A stretch of DNA of 64,000 nt. Origin: Anthoceros angustus (Eukaryota; Streptophyta; Anthocerotopsida; Anthocerotales; Anthocerotaceae). This document shows, piece after piece, positions 43,401-53,420 of the stretch. The stretch covers positions 269,851 through 333,850 of the forward strand of contig MU008208.1 in NCBI GenBank assembly GCA_010909165.1, written 5' to 3'. Each line of letters begins with the position of its first letter. Position 1 is the stretch's first letter. Position numbers and translations under genes: made by a program. The notes beneath the pieces are model-generated. The model was not told where the DNA came from and ran no database searches. It worked only from the letters and a program-made list of their open reading frames with translations.

Positions 43401-44300
43401 GGACTCCCCCCTCCTTGCTTGTGAGAGTCCCTCGGTTTCCCATAAATGCACCAAATAGGTGCTAAGATAGCAGGCCTTGGTCCTTCCTCTTGCTCTTCTT
43501 CCCTTGCTTGCTCACTGTGGGAAAGGATTCCCACTCGGCAACTTGTTGCCTCCACTTCCTCCGCCCTCTAGCATTTTGTGGAGTCGACCTCCCACCGTCT
43601 TCGCAATGCAAAGGCAAAGGCCTTTCCAACCTCGGTGGAGATGGATGACCTCAAAGGGATGCCATGCATCTTCAAGCTCCTTGCTTGTGAGAGTCCCTCG
43701 GTTTCCCATAAATGCACCAAATAGGTGCTAAGATATGTGGCCCTTCCTCATCCACCAATTTGGCTTGAGGAGCTTCTCCTGATGGTGTGTAGGCCTCATA
43801 CATAATGGTTCCCCAATCCGCTTGGCTCCATGGAAATCTTCCACAAAATTGGAGGAAGTTGGTAAATAAGAAGTCGTAATTCACCAACCCCAGCACATCT
43901 TGCAAAGAGCCTCCACTTCAGCTCCTTGATGCTATCCGCTTTTCCACCCATTCGTGGGCCTTCACCTCGTCCATCATCATGTAGGACCTCTGGAATTTCG
44001 GAGAGGGCCGTCCTCTTCCTCCATTCGACCTTTCGAGGAGAGCAATTCGAGCTCCTCCTCCGCCTTCCATACACTGCCGAATGCTCACCGCCCAAAGAAC
44101 GGATCCCCGAGCATTCCTCTCCTGCGCAGGGGCTCATTGATGGAGGTTGATGTAACACTCCTCAATCAATTCCAAATTGGTGTAGGCCCATTGGCGGCCA
44201 TACACCCATCCCAATTGGATGTTCTCCTCCTCCGCCATTAAAATCACTGGGGTGATTGAGCTGCCCAAAGCAAGTGAATTGGGGCATCTCGACACCCTCC
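40480..44300 (-). pseudogene. Coiled-coil gene, scrambled array, minus strand
   Basis: It contains at least four partial N-terminal domains (about 40,577-40,740; 41,240-41,650; 42,080-42,440; 43,500-44,300), three linkers (40,830-41,220; 41,880-42,060; 43,080-43,410) and patches of tail. The best-preserved start is 44,134-44,300 (ENIQLGWVYGRQWAYTNLEL, EECYINLHQ). The segment 41,050-41,530 is repeated at 41,885-42,355 (offset 835). A 77-bp unit (42,851-43,005) is in tandem. The family is as described for the plus-strand copies. Confidence 0.5.
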
Positions 44301-45279
44301 TCGCTTCTCCGCTGCCTTCTTTCCTTTCCTCCTCGCGAGGAAGAGCCCTTGGTGGCTCCTTCCCTTGCCTTTCCCGCTCGAGGCATGGTGGCGTTCCTTT
44401 TAGCTTACAAGGAAGATTACTCTCAATTTGTGATCCAAGCTTCGCTCCCAACACTCCTTCTTCCCTTGGGCGCACCACACAACGTTCCACGTTAGCTCTC
44501 CCGCCTCCTTTTGCCCAATTCTCCTGATCTCTTCCGCGCTTGGTGTGATCCTTCCTCTTTACTCTCAATTTCTTCCTTGCGCTCGGCGCCCCAACTCGCG
44601 CCTCCGCCTTGGCTCGGCCCCAATGTGTCTCTTTCACGGCTCCAGGAGCCTCGTGCTCCGCCTCCTTTTCTTCCGCCTAGGGTTTCTCCTTTTCTCGATC
44701 GCCCGCTCTCCTCTCGCTCGGCGCGGTGGCGGTGGTGGCGGCTTTCTCTCCTCTTGCTCTTACGCTCTCCGTCTCGCTCTTAAGTGAGTTTACCTCGATT
44801 CGAAGGAAGTTGCGCACTTTGCCCTCTTTGGATGCGCCACGCACAACCCTAGATTGGTTCATCATTCCAAAATCCTAATTCTACCTATTTTCCTATCACG
44901 CTATCCTAATTAATCACTAATTACTCTTATATATTCCCTATTGGTGAGCATATATAGTGGATATCCCCTTATATTCATTCCTTTTAGAGATTGTCACCTC
45001 TGATACGCGGCTTACAGCGATGATGCCTTCTTTTCTCACCTACGGCGTGGTGTGGCGACCTACGGCGTGGTGTGGCGACCTACCCTTCGGTTGCCCTCGC
45101 CTCGTCGTCATTTGACCCATTCTTCCTTGGGATATCCTTTTGCCTTCCTAACAATCCTACAACTCCGACTTCAAGATTCTCGAGAATTTCTGGCATGCTC
45201 CTCTTCAATCGTTCTTAGCCAAAAAAAATCAAACTTGTTGTCTTGGGCTCTTTTGTGGTTGCCCAAACTTTTATATTCC
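44301..45279 (-). mobile_element. Module A, copy 4, minus strand
   Basis: It begins near 45,279 (GGAATATAAAAGTTTGGGCA on the minus strand) and contains the GGATATCC, CACTATATATGCTC and TTAGGATAG blocks (45,000-44,870). It then has MMNQSRVVRGASKEGKVRN and a purine-rich leader before the coiled-coil gene start at about 44,390. The first bases (TGT) are lost. A 22-bp unit (acggcgtggtgtggcgacct) is doubled at 45,041-45,083. Confidence 0.6.
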
Positions 45280-45760
45280 TGTTGAGGCGGCCCGAAAATC
45301 CGAAGATGAGTAATAAGAGGCTTATATCCATGCGGGACTCAAAGGGTGTCGGCGAGCGGACTTGGAAAGAACCACATTGCGGAGATCGCATGATATTAAC
45401 CGGCCCGGAAGGGTTTGGGGAGGCGGAGCTAGCATGGCGCGGGCCATGGCGGCATGCCGTTGGCCTTTTCAACCCCATTACTAGAAGTATAGGGCAAGTG
45501 CGGCGGATAATCCCCTCTCAAGGCGAAGTCCTTAAATTGCGGTTATTTAATTCTCACGCATTGTCGGATCTAATGCATGCGAAGCTTGCAACGGTTTGCG
45601 GCTCGACCATAGTGACAAAAGGAGTAAAGGAGCCGAAGGAATCACTCTTCAACTTGAGCGGAATAGCAAAGGTATAGCGACTATAGTCATCAACAATAGT
45701 CATAAAGTGCGGTCTTGCCAAGTGAAGGGCGGGAGTGGACCACAAAGATCAACATGGACC
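45280..45760 (-). pseudogene. Ty1/copia integrase core fragment, copy 1
   Basis: The frame 45,554-45,745 has RPHFMTIVDDYSRYTFAIPL, then SDSFGSFTPFVTMVE and IRSDNA. This is the first catalytic Asp region (D-D-Y-S-R) of copia integrase and the second Asp (RSDNA). It inserts element cDNA into the host chromosome. The third catalytic residue is not present before the sequence meets module A at 45,279. Confidence 0.8.
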
Positions 45761-45861
45761 AACTCCAAGTGAGTAGCCAGGCGAGTAAAGTAGGATAGGG
45801 AAGCTCGTTGTTTAGCATATATACAAGGTTCACATAGCAGATGCATGAAAAGTGTGGTAGC

Positions 45862-46140
45862 TTATCCTAAATAAATCACGCTAGACATCTCTAAAAGCTT
45901 ATCATGATTAATATGTCCAAGCCGAGAATGCCATAATAGAGTCACCTTTGCGAGAACTCCCTCGCCGCGATGGCCATTGCGGGGCGTGGTCGAGGCTGTG
46001 ATCAGCAGTGCAGCGGAGACATAGAGGTCATGCAGCGGGCGACCTCTAGCAACCACGCGACCGGGAGCAGATCTTGTGAGGAGGCAATCGCCTCTGCCAA
46101 ACTCTAGCTGAAAGTACCGTCCTTCACCGGCGCAATCCCC
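45862..46140 (-). pseudogene. Copia GAG-pre-integrase segment, copy 1
   Basis: Minus-strand KVTLLWHSRLGHINHDKLLE is the LWHxRLGHIN zinc-binding motif that precedes the integrase core in copia. Upstream sequence (GRPLHDLYV, LYVSAAL) is the usual NLYxL stretch between protease and integrase. Confidence 0.8.
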
Positions 46141-46800
46141 TCCTCCTTGGCTCGGCTGATGGCTGCGGCGATTGACAACCTTCTCCTTCCTTACGCCCAC
46201 GCCAAATTTCATCTCTTCCATCATCATGTAGGACCTCTGGAATTCGGAGATGGAAATGTTGGGTGTCGCGGCCTTTTGATGAGCCTCTCGAACAGGGCCA
46301 TTCTGAGAGGACACAAATGCTTGAAAGCTGGCAGGAAGGGAGGCCTGTAGTTGGACACAAGCGTCAAATTCTGATAAGGGAGTGCCTAAAGCAGCCAACT
46401 GGGCCCGAAGATATCGAAACTTCCCAACATAAGTACCAATGCTCTCATTATTATACACACTGTGACTAATGTCATAACATTGGTAGATTGAAAAATATCT
46501 ACTAGGCCATGCCTACCTTGATGGTAGCCCCATCGATATGATGTAGTGTGACCGTCGAGCTGAAATAAGAATGTGAAGTGCAAGCTGTCTTGTTTGATCA
46601 AGTCGAGAGGCGGCGAGAGGGACCAAGGCGTTGAATGGTGCCATCCACTATGCCAAGCAAGTCACGAGTGTTGAGTATGGAGCATACGCTTGGCCCATAT
46701 CTCAAACTTTGTGTCAAAGCGGTCTTTTCTTTGAATTCGGAAGAAACATTCATATAATTAATAATTGGTGTAGGCCCATTGGCGGCCATACACCCATCCC
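46141..46800 (-). pseudogene. Copia gag fragment (UBN2-type)
   Basis: Frames at 46,598-46,789, 46,386-46,601 and 46,124-46,458 together show a gag start with LLGIVDGTIQRLGPS, a FQLDG segment, then NNESIGTYVGKFRYLRAQLA and LQASLPASFQAFVSS. This is the UBN2/gag-polypeptide pattern of Ty1/copia. It is joined directly to the pre-integrase segment, with the zinc knuckle and protease missing. Confidence 0.75.
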
Positions 46801-47300
46801 AATTGGATGTTATCCTCCTCCGCCATTAAAATCACTGGGGTGATTGAGCTGCCCAAAGCAAGTGAATTGGGGCATCTCGACACCCTCCTCGCTTCTCCGC
46901 TGCCTTCTTTCCTTCCTCCGAGGAGGAGCCCTAAGCGGCTCCTTCCCTTGCCTTTCCCGCTCGAGGCATGGCGCTCTTTCCAAGCTAAGGAAGGAATTAC
47001 TCCCAAAAACCTCGTGCCGCCCAAACGCTCCTCCTCTCCGGCAAACCCTCCTCGACACAATTCCATGTTAGGCTTGGTGACGCCCTAGCACAATTTTCCT
47101 CGCGATTTCCTCTCTTTTGGCAAGGCCGGTGTGGTCGTGGTGTTCCTCCTTTTGCTCGCCTTCCCTCAACCTGCGCACGCCTTGAGCCCCTCAATGCTCG
47201 CCGAGAAGACTTCCTCCTGGCGCTCGTCTGGAAGGTGCCACAGGCCCGCGCCCTCTCCTTTCCTTCTTCCGCTGCGCACCATTAGGGTTCTTCCTCCTTC
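46760..47300 (-). pseudogene. Coiled-coil gene start and end of module A leader
   Basis: ENIQLGWVYGRQWAYTNY (minus strand, 46,758 upward) and the purine-rich leader RVCRRGGAFGRHEVFGSN-type sequence match 44,130-44,640. It is cut off inside the leader at about 47,300 by copia protease sequence, and inside the domain at 46,760 by copia gag. Confidence 0.5.
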
Positions 47301-47329
47301 ACCAAGTGTCGGACGGAGATAAGATTCTT

Positions 47330-47812
47330 CGCCATTTGCGGAACATGTAGCACATCACTTAAAGAAGGGGAGAACCATCTTCAAGAGTAAAAATATGATG
47401 CCGATTGCCGTAGTAAGGCCGGAGTCATCGTGGAAGAACAAAGCGTTGATCTTGGCGGAGATAATCGAGAACATATGGTGATGGCGGATATGCAGGCGGT
47501 GAGTCAATAGCCAAGAGGTCTTGTATTGAAAGCTACCAAGCGGTTGAGGGCAATGTCGGCTGTTTACGCTTGGAGGTCGAGGCCATATTGGCGGACTTGG
47601 AAGGCGTCGAGGCTCACTTTCTTCTTCTGCGGATCGGGCTCCAATGGCACAGAATCGCACCGATTGCAAGTACAGCTTGCTGGAACCACCGAGCTTGGAG
47701 AAGGAAGGACCGAAGGAGCCGGAGGGCGGGTGAAGGTCTCGGTGGAGGAGGCGTCATTCTGTGGTGAGCGTTGGCGGCCTTTGCTAACGAACATAACTCG
47801 TTCACCACCATG
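47330..47812 (-). pseudogene. Copia protease region, copy 1
   Basis: The minus strand reads HHHMFSIISAKINALFFHDD, then after a shift an IFTLEDGS-like segment and DVLHVPQMAKNLISV. These are the copia protease C-terminal landmarks (HM......F, LxDVLxVPxxxxNLxSV). The catalytic DSGA is not cleanly readable. It is duplicated at 48,901-49,435. Confidence 0.65.
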
Positions 47813-47814
47813 AG

Positions 47815-48066
47815 TCCGTCACCCCACCGTAGTCCGCTTCGCCTATGTGGCTTTCACGGCGTAGTCCGCCAACCTACCGCCTTTCCCGCTCGTTGCAGGG
47901 GTCATTTTGACCCGCTTTTCCCCGAGATATCCTCTTCGCCTCCCAATATCCTACAACTAGCCCAAGCTTCTCGAAAATTCCCAACATGCCCTCTTCAATC
48001 GTATTAGCCAAAAAAAATCAAACTTGCTTCATCCTCCTTTGGCTGCTCCCAAACTTTTATATTCCA
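47815..48066 (-). mobile_element. Module A, copy 5 (first 250 bp), minus strand
   Basis: It starts near 48,066 with (T)GGAATATAAAAGTTTGG. It is closest to copy 6 at 62,831 (both have gggtcattttgacccgc or its complement and the gcaacgagcggg block). It is cut at the copia protease sequence near 47,815. Confidence 0.6.
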
Positions 48067-48540
48067 CTGTTGAGGCGAAAATCCGAAGATGAGTAATAAG
48101 AGCTTATATCCATGCCGGGACTCAAAGGGTGTCGGCGAGGCGGACTTGGAAGAACCATTATGAGAATCTTGTGATGTAACCGGCCCGGAAGGGTTTGGGG
48201 AGGCGGGCTAGCATGGCGCGGGCCATGGCGGCAGATTGCGTTGGCCTTTTGACCATTACCTTGAGAAGTATAGGGAGCAGTAAGGCGGCGGATAATCCCC
48301 TCTCAAGGCGAAGTCCTTAAATTGCGGTTATTTAATTCTCACGCATTGTCGGATCTAATGCACGAGCTTGCAACGGTTTGCGGCTCGACCATAGTGACAA
48401 AAGGAGTAAAGGAGCCGAAGGAATCACTCTTCAACTTGAGCGGAATAGCAAAGGTATAGCGACTATAGTCATCAACAATAGTCATAAAGTGCGATGCGCC
48501 GCAAGTGAAGGGGGCGGGAGTGGACCACAAAGATCAACAT
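48067..48540 (-). pseudogene. Copia integrase core fragment, copy 2
   Basis: The frame 48,339-48,530 repeats the HFMTIVDDYSRYTFAIPL and IRSDNA motifs. It meets module A at the same copia base as copy 1, showing that copia plus A was duplicated as a unit. Confidence 0.8.
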
Positions 48541-48639
48541 GGACCAACTCCAAGTGAGTAACGGCAGGCGGTAAAGTAGGATAGGGAAGCTCGTTGTTTA
48601 GCATATACAAGGTTCACATAGCAGATGCATGAAAAGTGT

Positions 48640-48900
48640 GGTAGCTTATCCTAAATAAATCACGCTAGACATCTCTAAAAGCTTATCATGATTAATATGT
48701 CCAAGCCGAGAATGCCATAATAGAGTCACCTTTGCGAGAACTCCCTCTTGCATGATGGCCATTCGGGAGGCTGTCGAGGCATGATCAGCTGATGCGGAGA
48801 AGACATAGAGGTCATGCAGCGGGCGACCTCTAGCAACCATGACCGGGAGCAGCGGATCTTGTGAGGAGGCAATCGCCTCTGCCAAACTCTAGCTGAAAGT
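48640..48900 (-). pseudogene. Copia GAG-pre-integrase segment, copy 2
   Basis: Repeats GRPLHDLYV and KVTLLWHSRLGHINHDKLLE in one 79-codon frame (48,646-48,885). It is followed by the integrase core as expected. Confidence 0.8.
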
Positions 48901-49435
48901 ACCGTCCTTCACCAAGTGTCGGAGATGGAGATAAGATTCTTCGCCATTTGCGGAACATGTAGCACATCACTTAAAGAAGAAGAGAACCATCTTCAAGAGT
49001 AAAAATAGCTTGATGCAGTGCCCGCAATAGTAAGGGTCATCAGGAAGAACAAAGCGTTGATCTTGAGGGGAGATAATCGAGAAAACATATGGTGATGGCG
49101 AATATATGTGAGGCTGAGTCCAATAGCCAAGAGGTCTTGTATTGAAAGCTACCAGCGGTATGAGGGCAATGTCGGCTGTTTACGCTTGGAGGTCGAGGCC
49201 ATATTGGCGGACTTGGAAGGCGTCGAGGCTCACTTTCTTCTTATGCTCGTCGGTGGCACAGAATCGCACCGATTGCAAGTACCGGGCTTGCGGTGGAACC
49301 ACCGAGCTTGGAGAAGGAAGGGCGAGAAGGAGGCGGAGAAGGCGGATGAAAAGTCGTCTATCGGTGGAGGAGGCGTCGGCTGCTGGTGGCGTTGGCGGCC
49401 TTTGCTAACATAACTCGTTCACCACCATGCTTGAA
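48901..49435 (-). pseudogene. Copia protease region, copy 2
   Basis: Collinear with 47,330-47,812 but with different indels. In this copy protease, pre-integrase and integrase are in the normal copia order (minus strand 49.4 to 48.1 kb), so this is the least rearranged copia stretch. Confidence 0.65.
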
Positions 49436-49559
49436 GTGCGGCGTTGAATCTGGAAGCCTCCTCTTGAAGGAGGGCAAGACTGAGGATCAATACAGTCGAA
49501 TCCCAAGTATTCCATGGTTGTTAAGGATCACCGACCAATATTTGGAGGCGGAGTAATTT

Positions 49560-49954
49560 ATCTGCTCACTAGCGAGTGGGTCGCACCCCATCGTGATTGT
49601 ACCAAAGAAGCAGCAGGAAAGGTTCGGCATGCCAAGATTTCGTGAAGCTCAATGAAGCAACGAAGAAGGATCATCACCCTTTGCCTTTCATGGACAAAGG
49701 TGGACACGAGTCGGACATGAGATGTATAGTTTCTGATATATTCGGTACAATCACCGCTAAGGAAGATCGTGACAAGACAACATTCACAACGGATTGGGGA
49801 ACTTACGCTTATTCAAGCTCCTTCGGGTTGTGCAATGCCCCGCCACTTTCCAATGGTGGTGAACGCGATATTCGAGATTTTCCGAGAAGTTCATGGAGGT
49901 ATTCCTAGATGATTTGCGTGTTTGGGAGAGACCGTGATCTAGACATTTGAGACA
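49560..49954 (+). pseudogene. Gypsy reverse transcriptase, left arm, interrupted
   Basis: The frame 49,597-49,908 shows KLNEATKKDHHPLPFMD, then EDRDKTTFTTDWGTYAYSS and FGLCNAP, the RT palm motifs of Athila/Tat-like gypsy elements. Downstream, FMEVFLDD contains the YxDD-type active site as FLDD in a shifted frame. Sequence between motifs is shortened. RT copies the element RNA into DNA in the particle. The rest is replaced by unrelated DNA after 49,954. Confidence 0.8.
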
Positions 49955-50039
49955 CAAGTCGAAGCCGTTGTGATTCAAGCACTACATGGATATGGCGAGA
50001 GCGTAATTGGGCACTCGACTTAAAGCAGTTAGAACAGAT

Positions 50040-50300
50040 GGCAAGGTGAATTTGTATCAGGTTCCTTTACACAGCTTTGTATATCGAAGGGCATATTGAT
50101 GCAGAGGAGTGTACCTTATTCCCAGGCGCAAAATGGGGTAGCTGAGCGGTGTCATCAATGGCTTGTTGAGGCTACTCGCTCAATGCTTCATAGTGCAAAT
50201 TTCCCCAAGGTCTATTGGGTAGAGGCGATCTCTGCAGCCACTTACTTGAAAAATCGCCTCCCCACTTCTGTCACGATACCGAAGGTGAGCTTAAGGCTGG
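50040..50300 (+). pseudogene. Copia integrase C-terminal core fragment
   Basis: The frame 50,096-50,329 reads RSVPYSQAQNGVAERCHQWL followed by AISAATYLKNRLPT. This is the copia integrase segment with the third catalytic residue (the E of NGVAER), and the usual A.Y..NR.P end. The earlier catalytic part is mostly missing. It complements the minus-strand integrase pieces at 45.5 and 48.4 kb. Confidence 0.8.
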
Positions 50301-50710
50301 ATAAACCATGTGAAACAATTATCCTCTAAATATGATTAGTTTAGGATAATGCCGTTTAAACGCTGACAATTAGTGACCGCTAAACGGTAATTAGTAAACA
50401 CCAAACGACAACTAGAGGACGCGAATCAAGGCACGCTTGCAGCTGCCTTGTTGAAACCCGTGGGCTCATATCAAAAGTGTGAGCCCAACCGAACGATCAT
50501 GACTCAGAGAGGCAAGCCCACACGCGGTGTTGGCCTTGACCATGGCCGCCATGCTAAACCACGGAGATGGAGGCGGAGGCGGCTAGTTGTCGAATCGTGC
50601 CAAGGAGAGTGCTGCAGCTATCTTAGAAACTCAAGTGCTTTTTGTTGTTCCGGCCAGATTGGGCTCAAGGGTTGCAAGGATTGATTGTCGGGGAGGTTGC
50701 AAGACCTGTT

Positions 50711-50945
50711 ATAGTACATGGCGGTCCACCGGTAGGGCGGCGGGGTTCGACCATGGGACATAGGTAGCCGGGACAGCAGGGGTTGTCCCGGCCATGGTAC
50801 ATGGCGGTCCACGGGGCTGCGGGGTATCCCATGGGACATGGCGATCCAATGGGGCTGCCGGGTATCCGCCATGGGACATGGCGATCCAGGACAGCCGAGA
50901 TTGGGCCAGCCATGGGACATTGCGGTCCACGGATTGCCGGGTGGG
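50711..50945. repeat. ~40-bp minisatellite, about 6 units
   Basis: Units begin ccatgggacatggcgatcc or close variants, at about 50,711, 50,751, 50,792, 50,829, 50,869 and 50,910 (spacing 37-41). On the minus strand they read as a degenerate WIAMSHG/DRHVPW peptide repeat, probably by chance. Confidence 0.8.
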
Positions 50946-51169
50946 GCAAATCATGACCACCGACCGTCAAGACACAAGAACTAAGTCGCATGCAAAGAAT
51001 GTGAACTCGATGTATGCTTGCTTTTATATACGTTTGGTTAGGCATTTTCATTAACCAAGGACATGAAAACATATCCTTTATTTTGATTGGCCCATAGTCC
51101 AAGGATTCATTTCCTTTAAATACTAGTTATAGGAAATAGATCCGTTATGAGCGGATAACTAGGTAGGCT

Positions 51170-51760
51170 AGACAAAGCGTTTTGTAGGAGGGTAGGATAT
51201 TACAGTGAGGTTCATCAAGGATTTCGCTAAGAAGGCCTTGTTGACACAATTGACCAAGAAGGATACACCTTCGAATGGACCAATGCAAGATGAGGCTTTT
51301 CAAAGGATGCTTAGTGAGCGCACCAACGCTAACCGCCGATTGGGAGAAACCGCTTCATGTATACGGATGTGTCCGCTATGCCATTGGGACCGCTTGGGAA
51401 GGATGAGAAGAAACGGATCATCCGATTTTCTATGCAGAGACAACGATGCCGAAAAGAACTACTCAACCACGGAGCGGAGGGTCTTGGTATCATTTACTCG
51501 TAAGAAGTTTAGACACTATCCGCTTGCTTGCAAGGTGACGCTTCATGTTGACCATTTTATGCTGAAGTACCTTGTCAAGCCGATTTGTCGTGAAGGATTG
51601 CCGATGGGTACTACCGCTGCAAGAATTTGACTACGACGTAGAAACTAGGCTGTGGAAGCAAGATCAAAATGCTGATTTTATTTCTCGAAAACCGGAGAGC
51701 GACTTGAGGCCAGCAGACCGATTTCCGACGAGGAGTTGCCACCCTGGGTCAAGGGGAGGA
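51170..51760 (+). pseudogene. Gypsy RNase H region, left arm
   Basis: The frame 51,205-51,630 (141 codons) and 51,572-51,841 contain TQLTKKDTP, DEAFQRML, then EKNYSTTERRVLVSFTRKKF, RHYPLACKVTLHVDH, LPLQEFDYDVETRL and NADFISRKPE. This is the gypsy RNase H order (AEKNYSTTE...KFRHY, VDH..L, RW..LLQEF, ADFLSR). It degrades the RNA strand during reverse transcription. Two or more frame changes. Nearly identical to 60,550-61,140. Confidence 0.8.
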
Positions 51761-52249
51761 CGTGATGTTGTAGACGGCCTAAGAATTGATCAGCAAGTCT
51801 TGTTGCCAGGCCAAATGAGCAAGAAGGGAGCGCGGCAGTGAAAAGTCAGCAGGACAACTGGAACCGAGGAGATAGGATGGCGCCAAGATGGGCGAGGAGG
51901 AGGCGAATGCCTCAAGGGTGAGCATGAGGGCTGCAAGTGGAGGCCACGAGTTGGCAAAAGGAAGGAGGTGCATCCCATGACAAGCTTTGAAGAAAACTGC
52001 AGGAGAAGGAGATGGGATTCATGGGAAATCACCCAAGAGGACATGGAGGTGCAGGAGGTCGCCATGGGAGCACGAGCTGGACCTAGTCACGAGGCTAGGC
52101 CACCGAATGGAAAGATCAGCCCCATTGTGAGGAGGAGTGCAAACGCGCAGCCAAGGAACGTGAAGATGAAGCAAGGCGATGGATTTGTAGATGGATCCAC
52201 GCCACTGGGCTACGGGACGGAGGAGGCACCGGAAGGAGGAGATTAGAAC
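51761..52249 (+). other. Gypsy RNase H to integrase linker, left arm
   Basis: Charged, weakly conserved sequence. Frames in both directions are open but no domain is visible. An older copy of the first part lies at 3.2-3.6 kb. Confidence 0.5.
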
Positions 52250-52990
52250 GTGAGGGGCGTTCATGCCCAAGATATTCTGAACGGTGAAGTACGCAAGTTC
52301 GGAGCATGGAATCATGCCCGATGGTTTGTCCAGGGAAGGGCGGGCTGTTTCCATAAAGCCGCCCCTATTGCTAAGGAAGGCATCTATACAAGCTTGGGCC
52401 GGACGAGAAGATCCGAGATGTCGGTTGAAGAGGTCTGCCACGGAGGCGCTACATGCAAGAGGTGGACACTATTCGCAGTGACCGTTAAGAAGATTTTGAA
52501 TGCGTGGTTCGTGGGCTACGATGCAAAAGGATGTGGGAGTTCACCGAGGTGTGATGCGTGTCGAGGGTTGGGCGGCCTATTTGTACACAATGGCCTCACC
52601 TACATCTTACCGCTAGCACCATTCGAGAAGTGGGAATCGATTTCAGATCAATCAAACCACCAACGCAATGGACGAAGAAGCAAAGACATTTTGGTGGCTA
52701 CGGATTATTGCACAAGATGGTGGAGGCAAGCGAGGAAGGACGACGACCGCTGGGCAAAGTTTTTATTCGAGAACATCATAACGGTACGGTGTCCTTTAGA
52801 GTTGGTCAGACCGGGGACACATTTCCTCAACTCGCCGTTGAGTCCCTAACCACCTACTTCAACATTCGATCGAAGACGACTACAACCCCAAGGCGAACGG
52901 ATTGACGAGAAGAAACGGGTTGCTGCACAATCCTCACCAAGGTAATCGTAACACATGTATGATTGGGATGCTAAGTTGCATTCAAGATGT
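52250..52990 (+). pseudogene. Gypsy integrase, left arm
   Basis: The frame 52,250-52,849 includes the zinc-binding CxxC (CDACRGLGG), HNGLTYILPLAPFEKW, then a frame change. After it come ILVATDYCTRW with the first catalytic Asp, KFLFENIIT and the ELV...GTHFLNS region with the second Asp position. NPKANGLTERRN with the Glu region is in the next frame. The enzyme joins cDNA to the chromosome. One missing G at 52,632-52,634 against the right arm causes one frame change. Confidence 0.8.
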
Positions 52991-53159
52991 GGTGATCTGG
53001 AGAAGGTAACCACCAAGAAGACCCTTATTATCTAACGATGGCATGTCGTGATGCCCGTGGAATTTGAAGTACCATGTGATCATGGAGGATGAACATGACC
53101 GAGAGGATAGCTAGACTAGAATCGCTCATAGAGCAGGAGGAACGAGGGAAGATGCTTTA

Positions 53160-53404
53160 GAGGAAACCCAGCAATCTGTGGAACTGAAAGACCGCATGAT
53201 GGGAGTTGAGGAAGGTGAGGCTATCGTGGACGGGATTTTGGTTCTTCTATATGATAGTACCTAGACTTTCCAGGAAGCTTAGAGATGGATGGGACCTACG
53301 AGGTAGCAGATATGAGAATGGATCCGCAACCCGGGCGGAATTGCCACCGAGTGGGTGGAAGGTTAAGAAGTACCTTCAACTGGTAGTTGTTTGCAGGACG
53401 CAAA
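53160..53404 (+). pseudogene. Gypsy integrase C-terminal end, left arm
   Basis: The sequence reads LLYDST, then FPGKLRDGWDG-like and PSGWKVKKYLQ in shifting frames. This is the usual end of Athila/Tat-type integrase (LLYDS...F.GKLR..W.GPY...VNG..LK.Y). A stop follows and then the purine-rich tract. Confidence 0.65.
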
Positions 53405-53420
53405 CAGTGAGGAGGGAGTA
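53405..53420 (+). other. Purine-rich tract between pol and module A
   Basis: AGTGAGGAGGGAGTA lies immediately before TGTGGAACGC. It looks like a polypurine tract at the 3' end of a pol gene and supports module A being an LTR. Its mirror is at about 58,892-58,907. Confidence 0.6.

Larger units (their letters stand above)
49955..51169 (+). mobile_element. Replacement block in the left arm RT
   Basis: In the right arm the same place holds only 156 bp of native RT (61,141-61,296). Here 1,215 bp of other sequence stands: a copia integrase piece (50,040-50,300), AT-rich DNA with near-repeats of cgctaaacg, a short unassigned part, a 40-bp minisatellite, and an AT-rich end with TATATA near 51,026. 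No target-site duplication was recognised. Confidence 0.7.

Noticed and set aside
50611-50920. WIAMSHG/DRHVPW peptide-repeat protein
   Set aside because: The 37-41 bp units do not keep one frame, so the reading is a by-product of the minisatellite.
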